A stretch of DNA of 64,000 nt from the NCBI GenBank assembly GCA_036262515.1, contig DATAIT010000100.1, positions 1-64,000 of the forward strand, written 5' to 3'. A program made the translations under genes and the position numbers. The notes under the pieces are model-generated. The model saw only the letters and a list, made by a program, of their open reading frames with translations, did not search any database and had not been told where the DNA came from. Below, one piece after another: positions 36,842 to 45,091 of the stretch. The DNA is from Acidimicrobiales bacterium. Its GTDB lineage: Bacteria; Actinomycetota; Acidimicrobiia; Acidimicrobiales; GCA-2861595. Position 1 is the stretch's first letter. The number at the start of each line of letters is the position of its first letter.

Positions 36842-37615
36842 GTGGTGCACACCGCTCTCGCCTCGGCCGCCGCCCTGGTGGGGCTGGCGTTCGCCATGTG
36901 CACGTTCGAGCGGTGGCTGGCCCGGCGCCGGCCGCACGAGCTGGCGTGGAGCGTGGCGCTGGCGATGTTCTCGCTCGCGTCGGCTGCGCTTGCCGCGGGC
37001 GCCGCCCTCGGGTGGGGCGGGGTGACGTTCCGCCTGTTCTACCTGTTCGGCGCCATCGTCAACGTGCCGTTCCTGGCCCTCGGCACCGTGTACCTGCTGG
37101 CGCCGCGTCGGCGGGCGGACCTGTGCGCCGCCGGGGTGGCCCTGTTCTCGGCCTTCGCCGCCGGCGTGGTGGCGGTGGCGCCGTTCACCGCCGCCCTCCC
37201 CCGCCACGAGCTGGCCCGCGGTTCCGAGGTCTTCGGGCCGGCCCCCCGCATCCTGGCCGCCTCGGCATCCGGCGTCGGCGCCCTCGTCGTGGTCGCGGGC
37301 GCGCTGTGGAGTGCCATGCGGGTCCGCAGGCGGCGCGTCGTGGTCGCCAACGCCCTCATCGCCCTCGGGACGCTCGTCACCGGCGCCAGCGGGCTCCTCA
37401 ACTCCGTGCTCGACGAGATGACGGGGTTCGCCGTGGCCCTGGTGGTCGGCATCACGGTGCTGTTCGCCGGGTTCCTCGTGGCCACGACGGGCACCCGTCG
37501 CGGCACACCGTCGCCGCCTGCACGCGCGCTGCCCGAGGGCGGCGGGCGACGGGCGGCCCACGTGACCGCTCCCGACGAGCCCGCCAGGCAGCCGGTGCGC
37601 CACCACGGCACCTGA
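36842..37615 (+). CDS. conserved membrane protein of unknown function
   Basis: This 257-residue protein has about seven hydrophobic helices. Helix 1 covers about residues 5-21 and ends at FERWLARRR, and the last helix is near residues 200-218. A Pro/Arg-rich soluble tail of about 35 residues follows. No transporter or enzymatic motif is recognised. It starts with GTG at 36842 and diverges from rex across an 89-base gap that contains the Rex site, so its expression could also be affected by Rex. Confidence 0.75.
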   Translation: MVHTALASAAALVGLAFAMCTFERWLARRRPHELAWSVALAMFSLASAALAAGAALGWGGVTFRLFYLFGAIVNVPFLALGTVYLLAPRRRADLCAAGVALFSAFAAGVVAVAPFTAALPRHELARGSEVFGPAPRILAASASGVGALVVVAGALWSAMRVRRRRVVVANALIALGTLVTGASGLLNSVLDEMTGFAVALVVGITVLFAGFLVATTGTRRGTPSPPARALPEGGGRRAAHVTAPDEPARQPVRHHGT

Positions 37616-37622
37616 GGACGCG

Positions 37623-37642
37623 GCCGGCGGGCACACGCCGGC
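37623..37642. terminator. hairpin between convergent genes
   Basis: GCCGGCG and CGCCGGC form a perfect 7-bp stem with a six-base loop. It lies between the convergent ends of the membrane protein gene (37615) and the small ORF (37645). No U-tract follows, which is usual for GC-rich actinobacteria. It could act as a bidirectional terminator. Confidence 0.45.
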
Positions 37643-37644
37643 GG

Positions 37645-37734
37645 TCAGGTGTTGAGCACGAAGAACTGCACGAGGGCGGCCCCGAGGATCAGGGCCAGGA
37701 GGAGCACGATGACGAGGGTGGTGCCGGGTCTCAC
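37645..37734 (-). CDS. 29-residue single-helix membrane peptide
   Basis: This small gene starts with GTG overlapping the stop of the SAM hydrolase-like gene by four bases (GTGA). The product has a three-residue polar start, one strongly hydrophobic helix (about residues 6-28, Leu/Val/Ile/Ala-rich), and a short end (LNT). The coupling and unbroken hydrophobicity support translation. No family is recognised. Confidence 0.55.
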   Translation of the reverse strand: MRPGTTLVIVLLLALILGAALVQFFVLNT

Positions 37735-38540
37735 GCCGCCTCCAGGGTGATCGCATCACCCGGGCGGAGGCGCAGCTCGTCGGCCGCCGACGCCCGGTCC
37801 AGCGCCACCGACACCAACCCGTACGAGTCCACGACCAACCCCACCTCCCCGGCCTTGAGGGCACCGTAGGTCGGGGCCCTGCTGGCCGTGCGCACCTGGT
37901 CGAGGCCCCACCGCAGCATGACCCGGTCGCCCAGCGGCGCGATGTCGTCGGGATCGACGTTCAGCTGGGCGTTGCCGAAGTGGTCGACCCACAGGACCTC
38001 GCCCACGAGCTTGCCGTCCTCGTTGCGGGTGAGGGGCAGCAAACCCGGTCGCAGCGTGATCGGGTCGAGCGCCGGGCCCAGGTCGGCCAGGTCCACTCCG
38101 TTGCAGAGGTGGGCGGCGGCGGGGCCGAACACGTCCCGCCCGGCGAACGTCGGGCCGGGCGCCTGCAACCGGAGCTCCTCGTTCGCCAGCTCGACCGCCC
38201 GCCCGGCACCGCCGACCATGGCCACTGCGGGGGCGAGCAGCCCGTTGTCGGGGCCCACCAGCACCGACTCGCCGTCGCCCACCTCCACCGCCACGGCCCG
38301 GCGGTCGGTGCCGACGCCCGGGTCGACCACGGCCAGCACGACGCCCGCCATCAGGTACTGCGCGCTGCGCCCGAGGGCCAGGGAGCCGGCCCGCACGTCG
38401 TGGGGAGGGATGTTGTGGGTGATGTCGATGACCGCTGCGTGCGGTGCGATGGACCGGATCACCGACGTGATCACACCGACGAACTCGTCGACGAGGCCGT
38501 AGTCGGAGAGGAAGGAGATGGTGTCGTGGTGGCGGCCCAT
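37731..38540 (-). CDS. SAM hydroxide adenosyltransferase / SAM hydrolase (DUF62)
   Basis: This 269-residue protein belongs to the DUF62 family, relatives of fluorinase and chlorinase. It has the N-terminal SDYGLVDEFVGV, then IDITHNIPPHDVRAG and VVDPGVGTDRRAVAVE, which match the SAM-binding site. The C-terminal beta-barrel domain begins with WVDHFGNAQLN. Housekeeping members hydrolyse SAM to adenosine and methionine using water; no halide specificity is claimed here. The ATG is at 38540. Confidence 0.88.
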   Translation of the reverse strand: MGRHHDTISFLSDYGLVDEFVGVITSVIRSIAPHAAVIDITHNIPPHDVRAGSLALGRSAQYLMAGVVLAVVDPGVGTDRRAVAVEVGDGESVLVGPDNGLLAPAVAMVGGAGRAVELANEELRLQAPGPTFAGRDVFGPAAAHLCNGVDLADLGPALDPITLRPGLLPLTRNEDGKLVGEVLWVDHFGNAQLNVDPDDIAPLGDRVMLRWGLDQVRTASRAPTYGALKAGEVGLVVDSYGLVSVALDRASAADELRLRPGDAITLEAA

Positions 38541-38580
38541 GGTGGTGACCGCAACCTACCGAACCCGGCCGAGAGGGCGC

Positions 38581-38787
38581 TCAGCCCGCCTCGGTGTAAC
38601 GGTCGCCCAGGTACTTGTCGACGTCGTCCTCCCGCAAGCGGTACGACTTGCCCACCCGGACGGCGGCCAGCTCCCCGGCGTTGATCAGCCGGTACACCGT
38701 CATGTTCGAGACCCGGAGGAGGGCCGCGACCTCGGCAACCGTCAGGAATCGAGCCTTTGCATGGTCTTCCCGTGCCAGTGCAATCAC
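38581..38787 (-). CDS. helix-turn-helix protein (BldC/excisionase type)
   Basis: This 68-residue DNA-binding protein has a MerR-like wing: FLTVAEVAALLRVSNMTVYR is the helix-turn-helix and VGKSYRLREDDVDKYL the wing. GTG at 38787 is the natural start. A small HTH gene of the same kind sits beside proC in mycobacteria (Rv0500A), so this is a conserved actinobacterial pairing. Its targets are unknown. Confidence 0.88.
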   Translation of the reverse strand: MIALAREDHAKARFLTVAEVAALLRVSNMTVYRLINAGELAAVRVGKSYRLREDDVDKYLGDRYTEAG

Positions 38788-38849
38788 CCCTCTCCGCGGC
38801 CCGCACTGTACGACACCGTGGCTGCTGAGGGAAGTGGGGCAGAAGTGAT

Positions 38850-39650
38850 TCAGCTCGCCCCGCCGCCCAGGCGGCGCGACCGCTCGGTCGCCGCCTGCAC
38901 GGCGGCGAGGAACGCGCCCCGGACGGCCCGGTCCTCCAGGGCCTGGAGGCCGGCGGCGGTGGTGCCGCCCGGCGACGTCACCGTGGCGCGCAGTGCCTCG
39001 GGCCCCTGCCCGGACTCCGACAGGAGGCGGGCGGAGCCGAGCAGCGTCTGGACCACCAGCTCGGCGCTCGTCGCCCGGGGGAGCCCGGCCAGGACGCCGG
39101 CCTCGATGAGCGCCTCGGCCACGAGGAAGACGTAGGCGGGGCCCGACCCCGACAGCCCGGTCACCGCGTCGAGCAGGTGCTCGGGCACCCGCACCACCAT
39201 GCCCACCGCCGACAGCAGCCGCTCCGCCCACGCCAGGTCGTCAGCGGTGGCGGTGGTGCCCGCGGCCACCGCCGCCGCGCCGGCGCCGACGAGCGCCGGC
39301 GTGTTCGGCATGGCCCGAACGACCCGGACGCCGCCGCCCAACCACCGCTCCAGCGACGACAGGGGCACGCCCGCCGCGATGGACAGCACCACGGGCGTGC
39401 CGGTCTCGGCCAGCGCCCGGCAGGCGGCTTCCACGTCGTCGGGCTTCACGGCGACCACGGCACCGTCGGACGCCGCAGGCCGGTCCGACACGGCCAGGCC
39501 CGGGAACCGCCCCGCCAGCTCCTGGCGGCGAGCATCGACCTTCTCCACCACGGCGATCTCGGCCGCGTCGCTCCAGCCGGCGGCCAGCAGCCCGGCCACG
39601 AGCGCCTCACCCATCCGGCCCCCGCCCATCAACGTCAGTCGCGTGCCCAC
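38850..39650 (-). CDS. proC: pyrroline-5-carboxylate reductase
   Basis: This 266-residue enzyme makes proline from pyrroline-5-carboxylate with NAD(P)H. It has MGGGRMGEALVAGLL at the dinucleotide site, VAVKPDDVE, RAMPNTPALVGAGA and the substrate-site GLSGSGPAYVFL. GTG at 39650 gives a start directly before the Rossmann fold; an upstream extension adds nothing conserved. The length is normal for ProC. Confidence 0.95.
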   Translation of the reverse strand: MGTRLTLMGGGRMGEALVAGLLAAGWSDAAEIAVVEKVDARRQELAGRFPGLAVSDRPAASDGAVVAVKPDDVEAACRALAETGTPVVLSIAAGVPLSSLERWLGGGVRVVRAMPNTPALVGAGAAAVAAGTTATADDLAWAERLLSAVGMVVRVPEHLLDAVTGLSGSGPAYVFLVAEALIEAGVLAGLPRATSAELVVQTLLGSARLLSESGQGPEALRATVTSPGGTTAAGLQALEDRAVRGAFLAAVQAATERSRRLGGGAS

Positions 39651-39795
39651 GCCGAGAACGCTGACCCACGCCGGAGCCGCCTGCAACTCCTATCCCGCCG
39701 ACGGCCCGCCACCGGGACTCCCGTCGCCGCTGCGGTGCGCGCCGCGGTGACGGGAGGATCCGGCGAGGGTGCGGAAGGGACCTCGGCGAGGAGCG

Positions 39796-41310
39796 TCAGG
39801 TGATGTCTGGAGCGCCGTCGGTGCGGGCGTACTCGATGACGAGCTTGCCGATCTTGCTGCCGACCTCCATGCCCACCGTGCTGTCGAGGGGCCAGTGGAT
39901 CCCGCCCCATGCCCTCGAGTTGGAGGCTTCCAGCGCCTTGGCCCGGAAGTCCTTCTCGCGCTTGGGGAACACGAATGACAGGACCTCGGCGATGGCTGCC
40001 GAGTACGTGGCGTGGCCCGAGATGTACGACGGGAAGAACGGCGTGTCGAACAGGGGCTTCCAGTTCGGGTCGACGCCCGAGTCCTGGATGCCGTTCTCCG
40101 GACGGGGGTCCCAGTAGGCGTACTTGGTGTCCCAGGCAGCCACGCCGGCGTCGGCCATGGCCACGTTGGCGAGGGCCATCACCCGCTCCGCCTGCGGCTC
40201 GCTCGGCCGCAGGTCCCGCAGGTAGGCGAGCGTGACCTCGTTCCAGATCCCGGCCGGGAGCGGGGTGCCCTGCCCGCCGGCCCAGTAGACGGCGGCCTTG
40301 CGCTGCTCCTCGGTCAGGTTCTGCTGGATGGCCACCACCTCCTTGGCTGCCGCCGTGAACTCGGGCGAGCCGAACACGGGCGGCGGGGGCGGCCGGAACT
40401 GGTCACCGGACTTCATCACCCAGGTCTTCCACGTGCCGGCCAGGGGCGACACCGGGTTCGCCACCTTGCCCGTCGGCGGCTCCCAGTAGCGGGGGCGGCC
40501 ACCCGGGCGCTTGCCGTCCCAGACCGCGTCCGACCCGTCGGCCTTGGCGTGGGTGATGACCGCCTCGGCCACCTTCTGGCCGAGGGCCAGCCCGGCGTCG
40601 ACGTCGCTGCGCCGTGCGGCGCCGGCCAGCACGCGAGAGTCGGCGGCCTGGTCGGCGTCCTCCTGGAGGCGCAGCGCAGGCCGCTCGGGGAACACGTAGG
40701 CGAGGACGCTGGCCGTGGCCTGGGCGATGGCCGCGTGCTCGTTGGGATAGGAGGGGTCGGGGCCGGCCTCCGCCAGCTTCGGCACGACGTCGGGTGCCTT
40801 GCGGTCGTACTTGTACTTGTAGTGCCAGGTGGCGACCATGGCGTCGTAGGCGGCGACGGCCACCAGCGCGTAGGCGCGGGACGAGGCGGCCGGGTCCTTC
40901 TCGCGGGCGGAGATGAACTCCAGCGCGCTGCCCATCCACGGTGCCGAGATCGGCTCGCCGTCACCGCTCCACTTGCGGACGAAGTCGGCGACCTCGGGGG
41001 TGCGCTCGGTCACCAACTTCCTCAGCTCGGCGTCCTCCGCCTTCTCCTCCGCCGATCCCGCACCGGGCGGCGGCGGAACCTGGAACTGCTCCGGCGACGT
41101 GAGGACCCACGTCTTCCAGTCCCCGGCGGTGGGCTCGGCGTGGGCCGCCTCCACGCCGGCCGCCGTGGTCCCGGTCGTGGCGTCGGAGGACGTGTCGTCG
41201 TCGCCTCCACAGGCACCGGCCACCAGGGCCATCGCCACGACGAGGGCGACCGGGCGGCGGGGCCGCCCCCGGCCGGGTGCACGCCGGGATGTACGGGAGA
41301 CCAGGATCAC
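39796..41310 (-). CDS. lipoprotein with two PAP2/vanadium-haloperoxidase-like domains
   Basis: This 504-residue predicted lipoprotein has its lipobox cysteine in LVAGACGG (residue 34). The protein is an internal tandem duplication. WKTWV followed by a poly-proline stretch and GS occurs at 65-86 and 294-315. PSYPNEHAAI (186) aligns with PSYISGHATY (427), each followed by a similar VFP(E/K)R helix. The C-terminal copy keeps PSY-x-SGHATYSAA and GGIHWPLDS, the phosphate/vanadate site of vanadium-dependent chloroperoxidases and PAP2 phosphatases. The N-terminal copy has NEH in place of SGH and lacks the second histidine. An extracytoplasmic phosphatase or haloperoxidase role is inferred. GTG start with AAAGGA upstream. 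Confidence 0.82.
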   Translation of the reverse strand: MILVSRTSRRAPGRGRPRRPVALVVAMALVAGACGGDDDTSSDATTGTTAAGVEAAHAEPTAGDWKTWVLTSPEQFQVPPPPGAGSAEEKAEDAELRKLVTERTPEVADFVRKWSGDGEPISAPWMGSALEFISAREKDPAASSRAYALVAVAAYDAMVATWHYKYKYDRKAPDVVPKLAEAGPDPSYPNEHAAIAQATASVLAYVFPERPALRLQEDADQAADSRVLAGAARRSDVDAGLALGQKVAEAVITHAKADGSDAVWDGKRPGGRPRYWEPPTGKVANPVSPLAGTWKTWVMKSGDQFRPPPPPVFGSPEFTAAAKEVVAIQQNLTEEQRKAAVYWAGGQGTPLPAGIWNEVTLAYLRDLRPSEPQAERVMALANVAMADAGVAAWDTKYAYWDPRPENGIQDSGVDPNWKPLFDTPFFPSYISGHATYSAAIAEVLSFVFPKREKDFRAKALEASNSRAWGGIHWPLDSTVGMEVGSKIGKLVIEYARTDGAPDIT

Positions 41311-41413
41311 GACTGTCCTTTCACGACGTCATGGCGAAGGTACGACACCGGCGTAACTGCGCCGTAAGCGTGGAGTACGCGCCCGGTCCGGCGACGGTGC
41401 GCCGGAAGGCTGG

Positions 41414-42280
41414 TCAGGACGGCGGGGCGAGGACCGCTGCCGTGTAGGCGATGCGGACCGGGGCGCACCAGATGACGATGGACCTGATCCTCTCCGGCGG
41501 CAGGTCGGCGGGCAGCACGTAGTTCTCGTTGCCCAGCGTGCTCTTCAGGTTCCCGAGCACCACGTAGGGCGCGTCGACCGCGTCCTTGCTGGTCTTCGGG
41601 GCGGGGGCCTCGCTCAACCACAGGAACAGGTCGGTGTTGCTGGACACCTCGAAGTCCTCCAGGCGCAGGGCCCGGGACCCGTCCGCCAGCTCGAGCATCC
41701 GGGCCTTGCCCTTGCCCTTCATCTCGATGTCGTAGAACTCGCCCTGGCCCAGCACCTTGGCCGTGTCCATGCCCGGCAGGGGTGGCTCGAGAAGGGGCGT
41801 GTCGATCTGCTGGTCGACCGTGATCTGCCACGGGCTGGTGGCCTTCACCACCAGCTTCACCTGGCCCTCCACGATGCCGTACCCGACCGCCTTCTCCGGT
41901 GTGGCGTCCGGGCCGACGCAGGGCGCATCCACCGTGGGCTCGGGGTGGCGCTGCTGCTTCGGGTCGCTCTCGATGGTGAGGTGGCCCGACTCGCAGTGCC
42001 AGCGCACCCGCCACTGGATCACATCGGGAGCGATGGCGAACGTCGGCGTGGTGGCATCGGCAGTGCCGGTGAACGTCGACACCGTCTCCCACCGCGGAGC
42101 CGACGTCTGGCGAGGGACGGCCGACGTGGTCGTTGCGGCGGCGGCCGTCGTCGTGGTCGCCGATCCGCTCTTCTCGGCGCTGTCGCCGCACGCAGGTCCG
42201 ACGATGGCCAGAACGGCCACGAGCAGCACGGGCACCGGTCGGCGACGGCAGTGCGCGACCGCGGATCTCGACGACGTCAT
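41414..42280 (-). CDS. lipoprotein with C-terminal DM13 domain
   Basis: This 288-residue predicted lipoprotein has a signal peptide and lipobox around C31 (IVGPAC), then a Thr/Ala-rich linker. A middle domain of about 100 residues is unrecognised and has two cysteines (near 95 and 121). The C-terminal region (about 180-286) matches DM13: GQGEFYDIEMKGKGKA, then LRLEDFEVSSNTDLFLWLS, LGNLKSTLGNENYVLP and IVIWCAPVRIAYTAAVL. DM13 domains occur with redox partners in animals and bacteria, with a proposed electron-transfer role. The ATG is at 42280. It is 103 bases downstream of the haloperoxidase-like gene. Confidence 0.8.
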   Translation of the reverse strand: MTSSRSAVAHCRRRPVPVLLVAVLAIVGPACGDSAEKSGSATTTTAAAATTTSAVPRQTSAPRWETVSTFTGTADATTPTFAIAPDVIQWRVRWHCESGHLTIESDPKQQRHPEPTVDAPCVGPDATPEKAVGYGIVEGQVKLVVKATSPWQITVDQQIDTPLLEPPLPGMDTAKVLGQGEFYDIEMKGKGKARMLELADGSRALRLEDFEVSSNTDLFLWLSEAPAPKTSKDAVDAPYVVLGNLKSTLGNENYVLPADLPPERIRSIVIWCAPVRIAYTAAVLAPPS

Positions 42281-42339
42281 CGGTCCTGACGGTACTTCGC
42301 GTCCGGGGAACCCTCGGAGGCGGGCGGGCCGGGCGCCCT

Positions 42340-43500
42340 TTAGGGCAGGTAGCGCATCGGGTTCTGGGGAGAACCACCGACCCTGGTCTCGAAGTGAAGA
42401 TGGGGGCCGGTGGAGTGACCGGTGGAACCGACGTAGCCGATGACGTCTCCCTGCGCCACGCTGGTGCCGTCGCTCGTGCCGAGACGGCTCTGGTGGGCGT
42501 AGAGCGTGCTGAGTCCCCCGCCGTGGTCGATGATCACGACGTTGCCGTAGCCGCTCATGACGCCGGCGAAGATCACGTCGCCCGCCTTGGCCGCCCGGAT
42601 CGGCGTGCCCGTGCCCGCGCCGATGTCGATGCCGGCGTGGAGGCGCCCCCAGCGCGTCCCGAACCCGGATGTGACGGGTCCCCGGATGGGCCACGAGAGG
42701 CCGGCGCCGGAGATCCGGCCGTCGGGTCCGGGATCGACGGCGTCGCCACGTGACGCACGGGACGACTCCCTGGACCGGATGAGGGCCGTGAGGCCCGACT
42801 CCTGCTGGGCCACGGCGTCGGCCTCGGCCTGGTACTCGCGGATGCGGGCGTCGAGGGCGGCCGACAGGCGCTGCTTCTCCTTGCGGGCCTTCTGGAGCTC
42901 GGACAGGCGGGCGAGCACGACCTGGCGGCGCTGGGCGGCCACGTCACGGGCGGCGTCCGCCTTGACCTTCTCGTCGCCCAGGTCCTCCCTGAGGGCGCGA
43001 AGGCGGTCGAGCACGTCGCGGTCCTTGTTGGTGACCTGGGCCAGCAGGGAGCTGCGCCGGCTGGCGTCGCCCAGGTCCTTGGCGCCGATGACGCCGACCA
43101 GCGCGTTGTCCTTCGGCCGGACGTACACCGACACGGCCCGGTTCACCACGGCAGTGTGCAGCGTGGTCATCTCGGTCTCGGTGGCCGCGATCTTCGCCTC
43201 GGACTCGGCGACGGCGGCGAGGGCGGCCGACACCGCCTGGCGGGCCGCGTCGGCGCCCGCCTGCTGCGCCGCCACCTGGCGGTCGAGGATCTTCACCGCA
43301 GACGTGAGCTGGGCGTCGGACGCCCGCAGGTGGTTCAGCTCGGCGGCGAGCTTGGCCCGCTTCTGCCGCGCCGCCTCGCGCTTGGCGCGGATGGTGCCGG
43401 TGGAATCGCTGGCGCCGGCGGGCGGGGCGAGGGAGAGGACGAGAAGGCCGACAAGGGCAAGGAAGGCGGCTCTCGACGTCTTCCGTTGCCGTGCAGCCAT
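42340..43500 (-). CDS. secreted coiled-coil M23 family peptidase
   Basis: This 386-residue exported protein has a signal peptide (cleavage after about residue 30, PAGA-SDS). A long charged coiled coil (about 35-245) precedes a C-terminal M23 domain. The catalytic pieces are LHAGIDIGAG, GGLSTLYAHQSRL and GPHLHFETRVGG, so all zinc and catalytic histidines appear present. It resembles EnvC/NlpD-type cell-wall hydrolases or activators at division. The ATG at 43500 has GGAGG about ten bases upstream. Confidence 0.9.
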   Translation of the reverse strand: MAARQRKTSRAAFLALVGLLVLSLAPPAGASDSTGTIRAKREAARQKRAKLAAELNHLRASDAQLTSAVKILDRQVAAQQAGADAARQAVSAALAAVAESEAKIAATETEMTTLHTAVVNRAVSVYVRPKDNALVGVIGAKDLGDASRRSSLLAQVTNKDRDVLDRLRALREDLGDEKVKADAARDVAAQRRQVVLARLSELQKARKEKQRLSAALDARIREYQAEADAVAQQESGLTALIRSRESSRASRGDAVDPGPDGRISGAGLSWPIRGPVTSGFGTRWGRLHAGIDIGAGTGTPIRAAKAGDVIFAGVMSGYGNVVIIDHGGGLSTLYAHQSRLGTSDGTSVAQGDVIGYVGSTGHSTGPHLHFETRVGGSPQNPMRYLP

Positions 43501-43781
43501 CCGCGCGCCTCCTTCTTGGCCCCCCGCGGAGCTCCCGGCACGGTAGTGACTCGGGTCATATAGCGCAACAACCGCCGCTGCGGCGGCTCCGGGCGGAGGG
43601 GCCGAGCCCCCGTCGAGGTGCGTGTGCGCCGAAGCCCGAGGAACCTCCCGACGTCATTCGCACTTCCCCGAACGAATGGCGCCGTTCCGCCCCTCGGGCC
43701 TCGACGCTGCTCACCGTAGCCCCCGCCCCCGGGGCCGACAAGGGGCCAGACCCATGGAATCTCCGCCCTGCCCCGGAGCGG
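43501..43781. other. 281-base intergenic region, nothing specific recognised
   Basis: This is the longest gene-free stretch, between mshA and the M23 peptidase gene, both on the minus strand. I looked for a c-di-AMP riboswitch, which often precedes actinobacterial cell-wall hydrolase genes, and cannot match its conserved blocks. CTATATGA about 60 bases before the peptidase start may be a -10 region. GCCGCCGC and GCGGCGG form a local stem. Confidence 0.4.
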
Positions 43782-45002
43782 CTACCGGCACTCCACCAGG
43801 CTGCGGGAGGTGAGCTCCGTGCACAGGGCGCTCACGCGGGAGGCGGCGCCCGACCAGGTGTAGCCGAGCGACCGGTGGGCGGCGCGCGCACCCATCTCGG
43901 ACGCCAACTGCGGGTGCAGCAGCAGCTGGGCGGCGTGGGCCGCGTAGTCGGCGGGATCGCGACCCTCGACGAGGAAGCCGGTGCGCCCGTGGTCGACGAG
44001 GGTGCGCAGGCCGCCCACGGCGGCGGCCACCACGGGGGTGCCGCAGGCGGCCGCCTCCAGCGCCACCAGGCCGAACGACTCGGATCGGCTCGGCACCAGG
44101 CAGACGTCGGCGGCCCGGTAGTACGTGGACAGCAGCTCGTGGGGGGCCGGGGGCATCATGTGGACGCGGCCGGTGAGGCCCAGCTCGGCCACGAGGCTGC
44201 GGATGCGGGCGACCTCGGCCGCGCCGTCACGGCCGCTCGGGCCACCCACCAACACGAGGAAGGCGTCGGGCACAGTCGCCACCACCTCGGCCAGCGCCCG
44301 CACGGCCACATCGAGCCCCTTGAGGGCCTGGATCCGGCCGACGAACAAGAGCATGGGACCACCGGCGGAGAGGCCGAGCGCCCGGCGGGCCTGCGGCCGG
44401 TGACCGGGCGAGAAGAACGCATGGTCCACGCCCGGCGGGACGATCTCGATGCGATGCGGGTCGGCGTCGTACAGTTCGGCGATCTGGGCCGCCTCCACGG
44501 TGCACGAGGCCAGCACGGCATCAGAACAGCCGATGACCTCCAGCTCGGCCCTGGTGCGGCGGTCGGGGTCGACGTCGCCCTCCGCCTTCACCCGGGCCAG
44601 CGTGTGGAAGGTGGACACGAGCGGGAGGCCCAGCCGGTGCTTGAGGGTGTGCCCGACCACGCCCGACAGCCAGTAGTTGGCCGAGATGGCGTCGGCCGGG
44701 TAGCCGCGCTCCATGCGGGCCAGCACGGCGTCGGTGAACTCACCGGTGAGGGCGGGGAGGTCCTCCTTCGCGACGTCGCCCAGCGGCCCGGCGGGCACGT
44801 GGTGCACGCGGAACCCCGGTTCGACCCGCACCACGGCGGCCAGATCGGGTGAGCAGGCCCGGGTGTAGACGTCGCACCCGACGCCGCTGCGGGCCAGTGC
44901 GGCGGACAGCTGGCGCACGTAGACGTTCATCCCCCCGCCGTCGCCCGAGCCGGGCTGGGCCAGCGGCGACGTGTGCATGGAGAGGACGGCGAGGCGGCGC
45001 AT
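43782..45002 (-). CDS. mshA: D-inositol-3-phosphate glycosyltransferase (mycothiol synthesis)
   Basis: This 406-residue GT4 enzyme transfers N-acetylglucosamine to inositol-3-phosphate, the first step of mycothiol synthesis. It carries the MshA start MHTSPLAQPGSGDGGGMNVY, ANYWLSGVVG and STFHTLARVK. The donor site is in VGRIQALKGLDVAVRAL, and PSRSESFGLVALEAAACGTPV closes the nucleotide pocket. Length and order are normal. With egtD in the same window, the cell probably makes both mycothiol and ergothioneine. Confidence 0.92.
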   Translation of the reverse strand: MRRLAVLSMHTSPLAQPGSGDGGGMNVYVRQLSAALARSGVGCDVYTRACSPDLAAVVRVEPGFRVHHVPAGPLGDVAKEDLPALTGEFTDAVLARMERGYPADAISANYWLSGVVGHTLKHRLGLPLVSTFHTLARVKAEGDVDPDRRTRAELEVIGCSDAVLASCTVEAAQIAELYDADPHRIEIVPPGVDHAFFSPGHRPQARRALGLSAGGPMLLFVGRIQALKGLDVAVRALAEVVATVPDAFLVLVGGPSGRDGAAEVARIRSLVAELGLTGRVHMMPPAPHELLSTYYRAADVCLVPSRSESFGLVALEAAACGTPVVAAAVGGLRTLVDHGRTGFLVEGRDPADYAAHAAQLLLHPQLASEMGARAAHRSLGYTWSGAASRVSALCTELTSRSLVECR

Positions 45003-45091
45003 GGATCAACGTCAACCCTACGTCGGGCTGTCGTCTTCCTTCCTCTCGCGACGGCCGCCGGCGCAAACGCCCAGACGGCGGGCGCGAGCCC

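Noticed and set aside
37731-38540. A halogenase (fluorinase/chlorinase) identity for the DUF62 protein
   Set aside because: The sequence fits the widespread SAM-hydrolysing branch, and the halide-binding residues cannot be confirmed by eye. The neighbouring haloperoxidase-like gene is not evidence of a halogenation pathway.
39160-39200. VPEHLL in ProC as a third copy of the shared cytochrome N-terminal motif
   Set aside because: It is internal, lacks the following RSRxRR and belongs to the conserved ProC fold, so the match is chance.
43501-43781. Possible c-di-AMP riboswitch upstream of the M23 peptidase
   Set aside because: Such riboswitches often precede cell-wall hydrolase genes, but I could not match the conserved sequence blocks or their order here. 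A covariance-model search would decide.
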